This document shows positions 27,371-38,426 of a stretch of 64,000 bases of DNA, piece after piece (within the stretch, counting starts at the first letter, position 1; each line of letters begins with the position of its first letter). The stretch spans positions 1 through 64,000 of the forward strand of contig CALMBO010000013.1 of NCBI GenBank assembly GCA_937860055.1, in the 5' to 3' direction. The position numbers and the translations under genes were made by a program. The stretch comes from an uncultured Verrucomicrobiota bacterium. GTDB lineage: Bacteria > Verrucomicrobiota > Kiritimatiellia > CAIQIC01 > Lenti-01. The notes under the pieces are model-generated. The model did no database searches. It saw nothing but the letters and a program-made list of their open reading frames with translations, and had not been told where the DNA came from.

Positions 27371-27925
27371 CTACCACGTCTTGTACGGCGGATCGCCCGT
27401 GTTGCCATGCTCGCCGCCCGAATAGACCGCCACCTTCGCCTGGAGCTCCCCGTAGGGCGTCCCCGTGATCTTCTCGTCGAAATTCAGGTCCATCATGATC
27501 CCGTAGTCGTTCCCCCACGGGTCTGGATAGGCCGTTCCGCTCGCCAGCTTCGTCAGCATCTCCGTCGTCGTCTTCACCTCGAACGCCGAAGGATCGATGT
27601 CCAGGAACACCATCTGCTTCGGGTTCAGCGTCGTGTTCACCGCCAGCAGGATCTCGATCACCTGCGCCTGGTCCGCCCCCGTGTAGTGCCGGTCCGCCCC
27701 CCCGTTGTGCCCGGCCGGCACCGGCATCTTCCCGTACTCCGCGAAATACCTCTTCACCGCCCCGTCCAGATCCTTGATCTGCGACATCGCCCGCGCCTTC
27801 TTCGCCCCGTTCAGCGCCCCCGCAATCGACGGCACCAGGATCGCCGCCAGCAATCCGATGATCGTGATCACCACCAGCAGCTCGATCAAGGTGAAACCCC
27901 GTGCAGACCTGTCCATTCTTTTCAT
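27371..27925 (-). CDS. prepilin-type N-terminal cleavage/methylation protein (GspG-like)
   Basis: RGFTLIELLVVITIIGLLAAILVPSIAGALNGAKKARAMSQIKDLDGAVKRYFAEYG. Confidence 0.88.
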   Translation of the reverse strand: MKRMDRSARGFTLIELLVVITIIGLLAAILVPSIAGALNGAKKARAMSQIKDLDGAVKRYFAEYGKMPVPAGHNGGADRHYTGADQAQVIEILLAVNTTLNPKQMVFLDIDPSAFEVKTTTEMLTKLASGTAYPDPWGNDYGIMMDLNFDEKITGTPYGELQAKVAVYSGGEHGNTGDPPYKTW

Positions 27926-28083
27926 TGCCGTCCGTCCAGTTGCGCTCTTTGGCAAAGGCACACGCCTCTACGTGATAAACCTACCCTCCACCCCCCTTGA
28001 AGTCGAACGAAATCTGAACAGGAATCCCCTTAAAATCAATAAAGCAGTTTTCGATTTGCTATAGCCACGGGATCCCGATGGTG

Positions 28084-28131
28084 GCCGGGTGCCCTCACCC
28101 GGCGAAATCCCGCCCGGTCAGAGGACCGGGC
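28084..28131. repeat. tandem pair of perfect hairpins (REP/BIME-like)
   Basis: GCCGGGTG-CCCT-CACCCGGC (28084-28103) and GCCCGGTC-AGAG-GACCGGGC (28112-28131). Confidence 0.85.
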
Positions 28132-28331
28132 CTGCAACCCGAAATCCAACCGCCAGGATGAATGGCTTCAGAATATCCCAATCCGCTCTAAGGCATTCCC
28201 CTCTATCCAAGCGGGATGCGGTTCCTCACAACATCGCCCCCAAAAAGACGGCGGAACGGAAAATCACGCCCGGCCGTCTCGCCGCCCCGTGTATCCAAAT
28301 CCGTGCTTCTTCCAGCCCCCCCCAGCCGTCC

Positions 28332-29591
28332 TCAGCCCAGCCCCTCCGTCGCCGCCAGAGCCGCCTCCACGCTGTTCTCCAGCGGTATCGGATCCCCCGC
28401 CACCTTCCGTGCACTGGCCACGTCCTTCAATCCATTCCCCGTACACATGCAAACCACTGTCTCGTCAGAGCTTACAACTCCGTCCGCCGCCGCTTTCTTC
28501 AGCCCCGCCCAGGCGCAGGCCGCCGCCGGCTCCGCAAACACCCCCGCCCCCCGCGCCATCTCCGGAATCGCCGCCAGGATGTCCGCGTCCGGCACCGCCA
28601 CCGCCGCTCCTCCCGACTCGATCACCGCCCGCACCGCCGCCAAACCGTCCCGCGGAATGTCCACCGATATCGAATCCGCCACCGTCGTCGCCGCCACCGG
28701 CGCGATCTCGACCGCCTTCCAGTCGTCCGGCGCACCCCCCGCCTTCTGAAGCTTCCAGGCCGCCTCGCTGATCGCCCGGCTCTCCGCCGACTGCGCGCAC
28801 AGCATCTTCGGCAGATGGTTCGTAATCCTCGCCTCCTTCAGGTCGCAGAAACCCTTCCAGATGCCGCCGATGATGTTCCCGTCCCCCGTCGGCACCACCA
28901 CCCAGTCCGGGACCTTCCCCAGCTGCTCGAAGATCTCGAACGCCGCGGTTTTCTTCCCCTCCCGCGTGAACGGGTTGTGCCCCGTGTTGCGGTTGAACCA
29001 TCCGCGCTTCGCGCACACCTCCATGCACAGGTCGAACGCATCGTCGTACGTCCCCTTCACCGCGAACACCTTCGCGCCGAAAACCAGCAGCTGCGCGATC
29101 TTCGCCGCCGGCGCCTTCTCCGGCACGAAGATCACGCACGGCATCCCGACGCTCGCCGCCAGGCACGCCATCGAGCTGCCCGCGTTCCCCGTGCTCGCCC
29201 CGCACAGCACCTTCGCCCCCGTCTCCCGCGCCCGCACCAGCGCCACCGCCCCCGCCCGGTCCTTGAACGACGCGCTCGGATTCTGCCCGTCGTCCTTCAG
29301 CCGCAGGTTCTTCAGCCCCGCCTTCGCCCCCAGCCGCGGCGCCTCGTACAACGGCGTCATCCCCACCCGCAGCGGCGACGCCAGCTCCATCTTCGACACC
29401 GGCAGCAGCGCCCGGTAGCGGAAGATGTCCTTCCGCGCGTCGTCGAACCACCACTTCTCCACCCCCCACTTCGGCCACGCATAGCGCACCTCCAGGTTCC
29501 CGCCACACGCCGGGCACACGTACCCGCCAAAATCCACGCCCTGCTCCGCGCCGCAGCGGAAACACCGGAATCCCTTGAAATGTGTCTTCAT
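28332..29591 (-). CDS. thrC: threonine synthase
   Basis: CxxC zinc-ribbon-like N-terminus (CFRCGAE...CPACGG); LKDDGQNPSASFKDRAGAVALVRARETGAKVLCGASTGNAGSSMACLAAS PLP motif. Confidence 0.92.
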   Translation of the reverse strand: MKTHFKGFRCFRCGAEQGVDFGGYVCPACGGNLEVRYAWPKWGVEKWWFDDARKDIFRYRALLPVSKMELASPLRVGMTPLYEAPRLGAKAGLKNLRLKDDGQNPSASFKDRAGAVALVRARETGAKVLCGASTGNAGSSMACLAASVGMPCVIFVPEKAPAAKIAQLLVFGAKVFAVKGTYDDAFDLCMEVCAKRGWFNRNTGHNPFTREGKKTAAFEIFEQLGKVPDWVVVPTGDGNIIGGIWKGFCDLKEARITNHLPKMLCAQSAESRAISEAAWKLQKAGGAPDDWKAVEIAPVAATTVADSISVDIPRDGLAAVRAVIESGGAAVAVPDADILAAIPEMARGAGVFAEPAAACAWAGLKKAAADGVVSSDETVVCMCTGNGLKDVASARKVAGDPIPLENSVEAALAATEGLG

Positions 29592-29600
29592 AATCCCCGG

Positions 29601-29630
29601 ATTATGCTCCAACCCGCCCCCGCCGCGCAA
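29601..29630 (-). promoter_or_regulatory. threonine synthase promoter, near-leaderless geometry
   Basis: Reverse strand TTGCGC (29625-29630) - 18 bp - CATAAT (29601-29606) - 9 nt - ATG. Confidence 0.5.
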
Positions 29631-29691
29631 CCTTCCGTTCCGCTTTCCCGTTGCCCCCTCCCGCCTTTTGGTCTATTTTCCATCCCGTTAG

Positions 29692-30642
<951 letters not shown>

Positions 30643-30683
30643 CCCCCTCCTCTACGCGGCGGGAAGGCGCCGGACAAAGCAAA

Positions 30684-30717
30684 ACGCGCGGAACAAAAGT
30701 TCCGCGCGTCTTTTTCC
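30684..30717. terminator. bidirectional terminator between epimerase gene and rplT
   Basis: ACGCGCGGAAC-AAAA-GTTCCGCGCGT followed by CTTTTT; A-rich on the other side; convergent genes. Confidence 0.88.
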
Positions 30718-30729
30718 TGCCGCTGGAAG

Positions 30730-31104
30730 CTACTTCTTCTTCGCGGACAGCGTGGCCTTGGCCTTGGCGATCTTGGCGATGGAGGCAAAGCCTTCGGCGT
30801 CGTGGATCGCGATCTCGGACAGCATCTTGCGGTTCAGCTCGATGCCGGCCTTGCGCAGGCCTTCGATGAACCGGCTGTAGCTGATGTCGTTGAGCTTGCA
30901 GGCCGCCGCCAGGCGCGTGATCCACAGGCCGCGGTAATCGCGCTTCTTGTCCTTGCGGTGCGTGTAGCTGAGGACCATCGAGCGGTCCACGGCCTCCGTG
31001 GCCAGGCGGAATTGCTTGCTGCGGGCCCCGTAGAAGCCCTTGGCGAGTTCAAGACGGCGTTTGCGGCGCTTGCGGCTCGCCACGGCATTGGTGGTTCTGG
31101 GCAT
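30730..31104 (-). CDS. rplT: 50S ribosomal protein L20
   Basis: MPRTTNAVASRKRRKRRLELAKGFYGARSKQFRLATEAVDRSMVLSYTHRKDKKRDYRGLWITRLAAA. Confidence 0.98.
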   Translation of the reverse strand: MPRTTNAVASRKRRKRRLELAKGFYGARSKQFRLATEAVDRSMVLSYTHRKDKKRDYRGLWITRLAAACKLNDISYSRFIEGLRKAGIELNRKMLSEIAIHDAEGFASIAKIAKAKATLSAKKK

Positions 31105-31129
31105 GGGTTTCTCCTATATCCGTGGGGGG

Positions 31130-31333
31130 TTAGACGCCCAACTCGAGCGAGAGGGACTTGGCGAACTTGCCACCCGCCTGCACGCTCTGGCGCAGGCGCC
31201 GCTTCTGCTTGCGGGTCTTGCTGGCGGCCAGATGGCGCCGCCCCGGCTTCTTGTGCAAGATCTTGCCGGATGCCGAACTCTTGAAGCGCTTGGCAACCGC
31301 CTTGCGCGTTTTCTTCTTCACTTTCGTAGCCAT
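31130..31333 (-). CDS. rpmI: 50S ribosomal protein L35
   Basis: KKTRKAVAKRFKSSASGKILHKKPGRRHLAASKTRKQKRRLRQ; between infC and rplT. Confidence 0.96.
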   Translation of the reverse strand: MATKVKKKTRKAVAKRFKSSASGKILHKKPGRRHLAASKTRKQKRRLRQSVQAGGKFAKSLSLELGV

Positions 31334-31465
31334 GGTTCCCTTGTCCTCGCGTCCGGAAACGGGCGGAATCGCCCGCTCCTCTTTCCAACCTTTTCAAAAC
31401 AGACGGCGACTTGTACGGGATTTGCCCCCTCCCGTCCAGCCAAATCCGCCGCCTTCCTCCGTTTT

Positions 31466-32056
31466 TCAGGCCGGCGGGGTCGCCGCCCCCGGCTTGGCGG
31501 CGTGCTGCCGGGCCTTCGGATTGGGCATCACCACCATCAGGATGTTCTTGCCCAGCAGCTTCGGAGCCTGCTCCACGACGCCGATCTCGCGGACGTCCGC
31601 CAGCACGCGGTTCATCAGTTCGAACCCCAGCTCCTTGTGCGCGTTCTCCCGCCCGCGGAAGAACAGGGAAACCTTCACCCGGTGCCCGTCCTCCAGGAAT
31701 TCCTTCATGTGGCGCATCTTGACCTGGTAGTCGTTGTCGCCCACGCTGGGATGCAGCTGGATTTCCTTCACCCGCGTCGCCGACGCGTTCCGCCGGTTCT
31801 GCTTCTCTTTCTTGCTCTTGTCGTACTGGAACTTGCCGTAGTCCATGATCCGGCAGACCGGAGGACGCGCCGTCGGCGAAATTTCCACCAGGTCCAGCCC
31901 CGCCGCGCGGGCCTGGTTCTGCGCCTCGTAGGTCGCCACGACCCCGAGCTGTTCGCCGCCCGGACCGATCAGGAAAACTTCGGGAACCCGGATTCTCTGG
32001 TTGATGCGCGTGGGGAATCCGCCGCGCGGATCCCGGGGATTTGTCGGTAGGGCCAT
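31466..32056 (-). CDS. infC: translation initiation factor IF-3
   Basis: RINQRIRVPEVFLIGPGGEQLGVV...CRIMDYGKFQYDKSKKEKQNRR...KEIQLHPSVGDNDYQVK. Confidence 0.97.
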   Translation of the reverse strand: MALPTNPRDPRGGFPTRINQRIRVPEVFLIGPGGEQLGVVATYEAQNQARAAGLDLVEISPTARPPVCRIMDYGKFQYDKSKKEKQNRRNASATRVKEIQLHPSVGDNDYQVKMRHMKEFLEDGHRVKVSLFFRGRENAHKELGFELMNRVLADVREIGVVEQAPKLLGKNILMVVMPNPKARQHAAKPGAATPPA

Positions 32057-32102
32057 TCGTTCCTTGGGGGTTGGGAGCTCTGCGCCGCTCCGCCTGGCGT
32101 TC

Positions 32103-33839
<1,737 letters not shown>

Positions 33840-33871
33840 GAAACGGGACAGAATCCTTCCTAAAGCGTGAA

Positions 33872-33900
33872 AACCTACCCTCTCGCCGCCCCAAAGTCAA
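33872..33900 (-). promoter_or_regulatory. thrS promoter
   Basis: Reverse strand TTGACT (33895-33900) - 17 bp - TAGGTT (33872-33877). Confidence 0.65.
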
Positions 33901-33990
33901 TGCGCCACAGGCCGCCCGCCCCCCTTGCCCCGGTTCTCCATTCCGTCCCCCCATGCCTTGCGCTTTTCGCCCCCCATGGCCTAGTCGTCC

Positions 33991-34114
33991 TTCCGGGACC
34001 CCCATGGCCTTGCGCCATGGGTGAACAAGGTTGCTTCCCCTCCTCCGTCCCCCTGACCTTGCCTCGGTTTTCCATTCCGGGACCCCCATGGCCTTGCGCC
34101 ATGGGTGAACAAGG
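33991..34114. repeat. 40-bp perfect direct repeat, each containing an 8-bp-stem hairpin
   Basis: TTCCGGGACCCCCATGGCCTTGCGCCATGGGTGAACAAGG at 33991-34030 and 34075-34114; stem CCCATGGC-CTTGC... pairs with GCCATGGG. Confidence 0.93.
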
Positions 34115-34190
34115 CCCTCTCCCCTCCGCCGACTCCCCTCCCTTTCCACATCCGCATTTTCCGGCGCTCGAAAATTTTTCCTTCCGGCAC

Positions 34191-34219
34191 TTGACAATCC
34201 CCGGAAAAGGTGTTTCTAT
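34191..34219 (+). promoter_or_regulatory. trpE promoter candidate
   Basis: TTGACA (34191-34196) - 17 bp - TTCTAT. Confidence 0.5.
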
Positions 34220-34248
34220 ATGCAGAAACGCTGTCCAAAGAAGATCCG

Positions 34249-35766
34249 ATGACCCAAGGAAAACACATGCTGCTCGAGACTTTCCCCTCCCGCGAGGAGT
34301 TCCGCGCCCTCCTGGGCTCCTCCTCCGTGGTGCCCGTCGGCGCGCGCATCCTGGCCGATACCGAAACGCCCGTCTCCGTCCTCGCCCGCTTCGCCCCCCG
34401 CCACCCCCACCTCTTCCTCCTCGAAAGCGCGGAAGGCGGCGAACGCTGGGGCCGCTACTCCTTCATGGGCGTCTCCGCCCGCGCCACCGTCACCGTCTAC
34501 CGCAACGATGTCGTCGTCCGCCAGGGCATCGAGGAAAAGCGCATTCCCCACCAGGGTGCCCCCCTTGCCGTCCTCCGCGGCCTCATGAAACCCTACAAGC
34601 TGGCGCACCTGCCCGGCCTGCCCCGCTTCTGCGGCGGCCTCGTCGGCTACTTCGCCTACGAAATGATCCATTTCTTCGAGCCGCGCGTCCCCAACAAGCT
34701 CCCCCCCGAACGCCCCATGGCCGAGTTCGTCATCCCCGACACCCTCCTCATCTTCGACAACGTGAACCACACCCTCACCGCCGTCGCCCTGGCCTTCAAG
34801 GAGGACGGCGATCCCGATGCCCTCTTCGACGCCGCCTCCGCCCGCGTGCAGGACCTGCTCGCCACGCTCGCCCAGCCGGTTCCCCAAGGCTCGCCCACCG
34901 GCAAAACCCCCATCCGCAAGCCCCAGGCCATCCATCCGCCCGAACATTTCAAGGACATGGTCACGAAGGTCAAGGAACACATCACCGAGGGCGACATCAT
35001 TCAGTGCGTCATCTCGCAAAGCTTCGTCGGCCCCGCCCCGGACGACCTCGTCAGCCTCTACCGCGCCCAGCGGCACGTGAACCCCTCGCCCTACCTGTTC
35101 TTCCTCAAGGCGCAGGGATGCACCCTCATCGGCTCCTCCCCCGAAACCATGATCCGCCTCGACAACCGCACCGCCACCCTCCGCCCCATCGCCGGCACCC
35201 GCCCCCGCGGCGCCACCGAGCAGGAGGACCGCAAGAACGCCGACAGCCTCCTGCAGGACGATAAGGAACGCGCCGAACACCTCATGCTCGTGGACCTCGG
35301 CCGCAACGAGCTCGGCCGCGTCGCCATCCCCGGCACCGTCCAGGTCACCGACCTGATGATCGTCGAGCGCTACTCCCACGTCATGCACCTCGTCTCCAAC
35401 ATCACCGCCGACCTCGAGCCCGGCCACGACGCCTTCGATGTCTTCGCCTCCTCGTTCCCCGCCGGCACCCTCTCCGGCGCCCCCAAGATCCGCGCCATGG
35501 AAATCATCGCCGGCCTCGAGGACGAACCCCGCGGCCCCTACGGCGGCGCCGTCGGCTACGTCTCCTTCGACGGCAACATGGACTTCTGCATCTGCATCCG
35601 CACCGCCGTCGCCGAACACGGACGCCTCACCATCCGCGCCGGCGCCGGCATCGTGGCCGACTCCGACCCGGACTATGAACTGCGCGAAACCCAGAACAAG
35701 GCCGGCGCCATGGCCCGCTCCATCGAACTGCTCCAGACCGCCCAGAAAGCCGAACTGAAACCCTGA
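34249..35766 (+). CDS. trpE: anthranilate synthase component I
   Basis: FIRLDNRTATLRPIAGTRPRGAT-type region; PAGTLSGAPKIRAMEII; first trp gene. Confidence 0.96.
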   Translation: MTQGKHMLLETFPSREEFRALLGSSSVVPVGARILADTETPVSVLARFAPRHPHLFLLESAEGGERWGRYSFMGVSARATVTVYRNDVVVRQGIEEKRIPHQGAPLAVLRGLMKPYKLAHLPGLPRFCGGLVGYFAYEMIHFFEPRVPNKLPPERPMAEFVIPDTLLIFDNVNHTLTAVALAFKEDGDPDALFDAASARVQDLLATLAQPVPQGSPTGKTPIRKPQAIHPPEHFKDMVTKVKEHITEGDIIQCVISQSFVGPAPDDLVSLYRAQRHVNPSPYLFFLKAQGCTLIGSSPETMIRLDNRTATLRPIAGTRPRGATEQEDRKNADSLLQDDKERAEHLMLVDLGRNELGRVAIPGTVQVTDLMIVERYSHVMHLVSNITADLEPGHDAFDVFASSFPAGTLSGAPKIRAMEIIAGLEDEPRGPYGGAVGYVSFDGNMDFCICIRTAVAEHGRLTIRAGAGIVADSDPDYELRETQNKAGAMARSIELLQTAQKAELKP

Positions 35767-35787
35767 ACTCTGAACCCTGAACCCTGG
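35761..35787. repeat. 7-bp-period repeat, trpE/trpG junction
   Basis: CCCTGAA CTCTGAA CCCTGAA CCCTGG. Confidence 0.9.
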
Positions 35788-35794
35788 CCCTCCC

Positions 35795-36415
35795 ATGATC
35801 CTCATGATCGACAACTACGACTCCTTCACCTACAACCTCGTCCAGTACCTGCGCGAGATGTCCGCCGACGTGAAGGTCTTCCGCAACGACGCCCTCTCCG
35901 TCGCCGACATTGAAAAACTCGCCCCCGCCGCCATCGTCATCTCCCCCGGCCCCGGCCGCCCCGAGGACGCCGGCATCTCCTGCGACGTCCTCCGCGCCTT
36001 CGCCGGCAGGGTCCCGATGCTCGGCGTCTGCCTCGGCCACCAGGCCATGGGCCTCGTCTTCGGCGGCAAGGTCGTCCACGCGCAGAAGCTCATGCACGGC
36101 AAGGTCTCCGAGGTCGCCTGCGACGGCAAGGGCATCTTCAAGGGCCTCGACTCCCGCCCCTTCAAGGCCATGCGCTACCACTCCCTCGCCCTCGAACGCG
36201 CCTCCCTCCCCGACTGCCTCGAAATCTCCGCCACCGCCACCGACGACGGCGAAATCATGGGCATCCGCCACAGGCAGTTCGCCGTCGAAGGCATCCAGTT
36301 CCACCCCGAATCCATCATGACCCCCGTCGGCAAGCGCATCCTGCGGAATTTCCTCAAGAATTCCCTGCCTGCGGCAGAGGGTTCAGAGGACCGGATTCAG
36401 GGTTCAGAAAAATGA
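35795..36415 (+). CDS. trpG: anthranilate synthase glutamine amidotransferase
   Basis: MILMIDNYDSFTYNLVQYL; GVCLGHQAMGLVFGG; FHPESIMT; C-terminal ~10 residues are read from a repeat. Confidence 0.95.
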   Translation: MILMIDNYDSFTYNLVQYLREMSADVKVFRNDALSVADIEKLAPAAIVISPGPGRPEDAGISCDVLRAFAGRVPMLGVCLGHQAMGLVFGGKVVHAQKLMHGKVSEVACDGKGIFKGLDSRPFKAMRYHSLALERASLPDCLEISATATDDGEIMGIRHRQFAVEGIQFHPESIMTPVGKRILRNFLKNSLPAAEGSEDRIQGSEK

Positions 36416-36465
36416 AATCCCGACCTCCAAGCCTGCCGATCCTGAACCCCGAACCCTGAACCCTA
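36378..36465. repeat. inverted pair of 7-bp-period repeats, trpG/trpD junction
   Basis: Left GGGTTCAGAGGACCGGATTCAGGGTTCAG (to 36407); right CCTGAACCCCGAACCCTGAACCCT (36440-36465). Confidence 0.85.
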
Positions 36466-36477
36466 TCGAGGCCCCCC

Positions 36478-37494
36478 ATGAACATCCCCGCCCTGCTGAA
36501 AAAACTCATCGCCCGCAAGGACCTCACCGAAGACGAGGCCTTCGAATCCATCCACGGCATCCTCTCCGGCGAATTCACCGAAGGCCAGATCGGCGCCTTC
36601 CTCGGCACGATGTCCGCCAAGGGAGAGACCATCGACGAAATCGCCGGCGCCGCCCGCGCCATGCGCGCCGCCGCCACCCGCCTCCAGTCGCTCGCGCCCG
36701 ACACGCTGGACACCGTCGGCACCGGCGGCGACGGCGGCATGACCTTCAACATCTCCACCACCGTCGCCTTCGTCGCCGCCGGCGCGGGCGCCGTCGTCGC
36801 CAAGCACGGCAACCGCGCCAGCTCCGGCAAGAGCGGCAGCGCCGACTGCCTCGAATGCCTCGGCTTCAACCTCTCCGCCGCGCCCGAAATCATGGAGCAG
36901 GCCCTCAACGAAATCGGCATCACCTTCATGTTCGCCCCCTCCTTCCACAAGGCCATGCGCTTCGCCGGCCCCGTCCGCAAGCAGATGGGCGTGCGCACCC
37001 TCTTCAACCTGCTCGGCCCCCTCACCAACCCCGCCGGCGCCCCCTGCCAGCTCCTCGGCGTCTTCGCCCCGGAACTCACCGAAACCTTCGCCGAAGTGCT
37101 CAAGAAGCTCGGCTCCCGCCGCGTGCTCGTCGTCCACGGTCACGACGGCATGGATGAAATCACCCTCACCACCACCACCCGCTGCTCGGAGCTCAAGGAC
37201 GGCCGGATCAAAACCTACGACATCGACCCCGCCGCCTACTTCGAGAGCTATTGCGCCAACGAGGAGCTCGAAGGCGGCGCCCCCGCCGACAATGCGAAGA
37301 TCACGCGCGGCATCCTCGAGGGCAAAATCACCGGTCCCAAGCGCGACATCGTCCTGATCAATTCCGCCGCCTCCCTCCTCGCCGCCAACCGCTGCGCCGA
37401 CCTTGCCGACGGCATCCGCCAGTCTGCCCGCTCCATCGACTCGGGCGCCGCGCTCGACAAACTGGAGCGGCTGGTGGCATTCTCCAAGACCTGA
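36478..37494 (+). CDS. trpD: anthranilate phosphoribosyltransferase
   Basis: DTVGTGGDGGMTFNIST; KHGNRASSGKSGSADCLECLG; FNLLGPLTNPA. Confidence 0.96.
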   Translation: MNIPALLKKLIARKDLTEDEAFESIHGILSGEFTEGQIGAFLGTMSAKGETIDEIAGAARAMRAAATRLQSLAPDTLDTVGTGGDGGMTFNISTTVAFVAAGAGAVVAKHGNRASSGKSGSADCLECLGFNLSAAPEIMEQALNEIGITFMFAPSFHKAMRFAGPVRKQMGVRTLFNLLGPLTNPAGAPCQLLGVFAPELTETFAEVLKKLGSRRVLVVHGHDGMDEITLTTTTRCSELKDGRIKTYDIDPAAYFESYCANEELEGGAPADNAKITRGILEGKITGPKRDIVLINSAASLLAANRCADLADGIRQSARSIDSGAALDKLERLVAFSKT

Positions 37495-37497
37495 GGA

Positions 37498-37602
37498 GAG
37501 GTCAGACGTCAGACAACAGAGGTCAGGCCGAACCTTCGCCCGGAATGAACCATGCAACATGCCGCTGCCATCCAACCATCCGAACCCTGACCTCTGAACT
37601 CT
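37498..37602. repeat. inverted pair of 7-bp-period repeats, trpD/trpC junction
   Basis: Left GAGGTCA GACGTCA GACAACA GAGGTCA GG (37498-37527); right CGAACCCTGACCTCTGAACTCT (37581-37602). Confidence 0.85.
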
Positions 37603-38403
37603 ATGTCCTTTTTAGACCAAATCCTGGCCGCCAAGCAGGCGGAGATCGCCGCCGCCCGGAACCTCAAGCCGCAGGCCGAGCTGGAGAAGCTCGCCGCCGC
37701 CCGCGAGGATTTCCGCGGCTTCGCCGCTTCCCTCGCCCGCCCCGGCGTGCGCGTCATCGCCGAAATCAAGCGAGCCTCGCCCTCCCTCGGCGACATCCGC
37801 CCCGACCTGCATCCCGGCGACCTTGCGCTGGCCTACCAGGACGGCGGAGCCGCTGCCATCTCCGTCCTGACCGAACCCGCCTTCTTCAAGGGCTCCGCCA
37901 AGGACCTCAAGCGCGCGCGCGATGTCGTCGAACTCCCCGTCCTGCGCAAGGATTTCATCCTCGACCCCTACCAGGTCTATGAAACCGCCGCGATGGGCGC
38001 CGACGCCATGCTGCTCATTGTGCGCATCCTCGACGACGAACAGCTGCAATCCCTCCTCGCCCTGGCCCATGGCATCGGCCTCGAAACGCTCGTCGAAATC
38101 CACGACGAGGAAGACGCCAAGCGCATCGCCGGCCTCGATGTCCCCGTCGTCGGCATCAACAACCGCGACCTCGCCCGTTTCCAGATCGACACGGACCGGG
38201 CCGCCCGCATCGCCGCCCTTCTGCCCCGCGGCGCCGCCGCCGTCGCCGCCAGCGGCATCCGCGGCGAATCCGATATCCAGCGCTCCCTCGCCGCCGGCAT
38301 CCGCCGCTTCCTCGTCGGCGAAACCCTGGTCAAAGCCCCCGATCCCGCCGCCCTGTTGCGCCAATGGATTGCTCTTCCGGTACCCCAAATTCTTAATTCT
38401 TAA
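37603..38403 (+). CDS. trpC: indole-3-glycerol phosphate synthase
   Basis: VIAEIKRASPSLGDIRPDL; VLRKDFILDPYQVYE; GINNRDLARFQID. Confidence 0.96.
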   Translation: MSFLDQILAAKQAEIAAARNLKPQAELEKLAAAREDFRGFAASLARPGVRVIAEIKRASPSLGDIRPDLHPGDLALAYQDGGAAAISVLTEPAFFKGSAKDLKRARDVVELPVLRKDFILDPYQVYETAAMGADAMLLIVRILDDEQLQSLLALAHGIGLETLVEIHDEEDAKRIAGLDVPVVGINNRDLARFQIDTDRAARIAALLPRGAAAVAASGIRGESDIQRSLAAGIRRFLVGETLVKAPDPAALLRQWIALPVPQILNS

Positions 38404-38419
38404 TTCTTCATTCTTAATT
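38389..38419. repeat. 7-bp-period repeat (ATTCTTA)n, trpC/trpF junction
   Basis: ATTCTTA ATTCTTA ATTCTTC ATTCTTA ATT. Confidence 0.92.
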
Positions 38420-38426
38420 GGACCCC

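Noticed and set aside
34191-34248. trp attenuator leader peptide upstream of trpE
   Set aside because: Short leader (~30 nt after the candidate promoter), no Trp-codon-rich small ORF and no terminator/antiterminator pair seen
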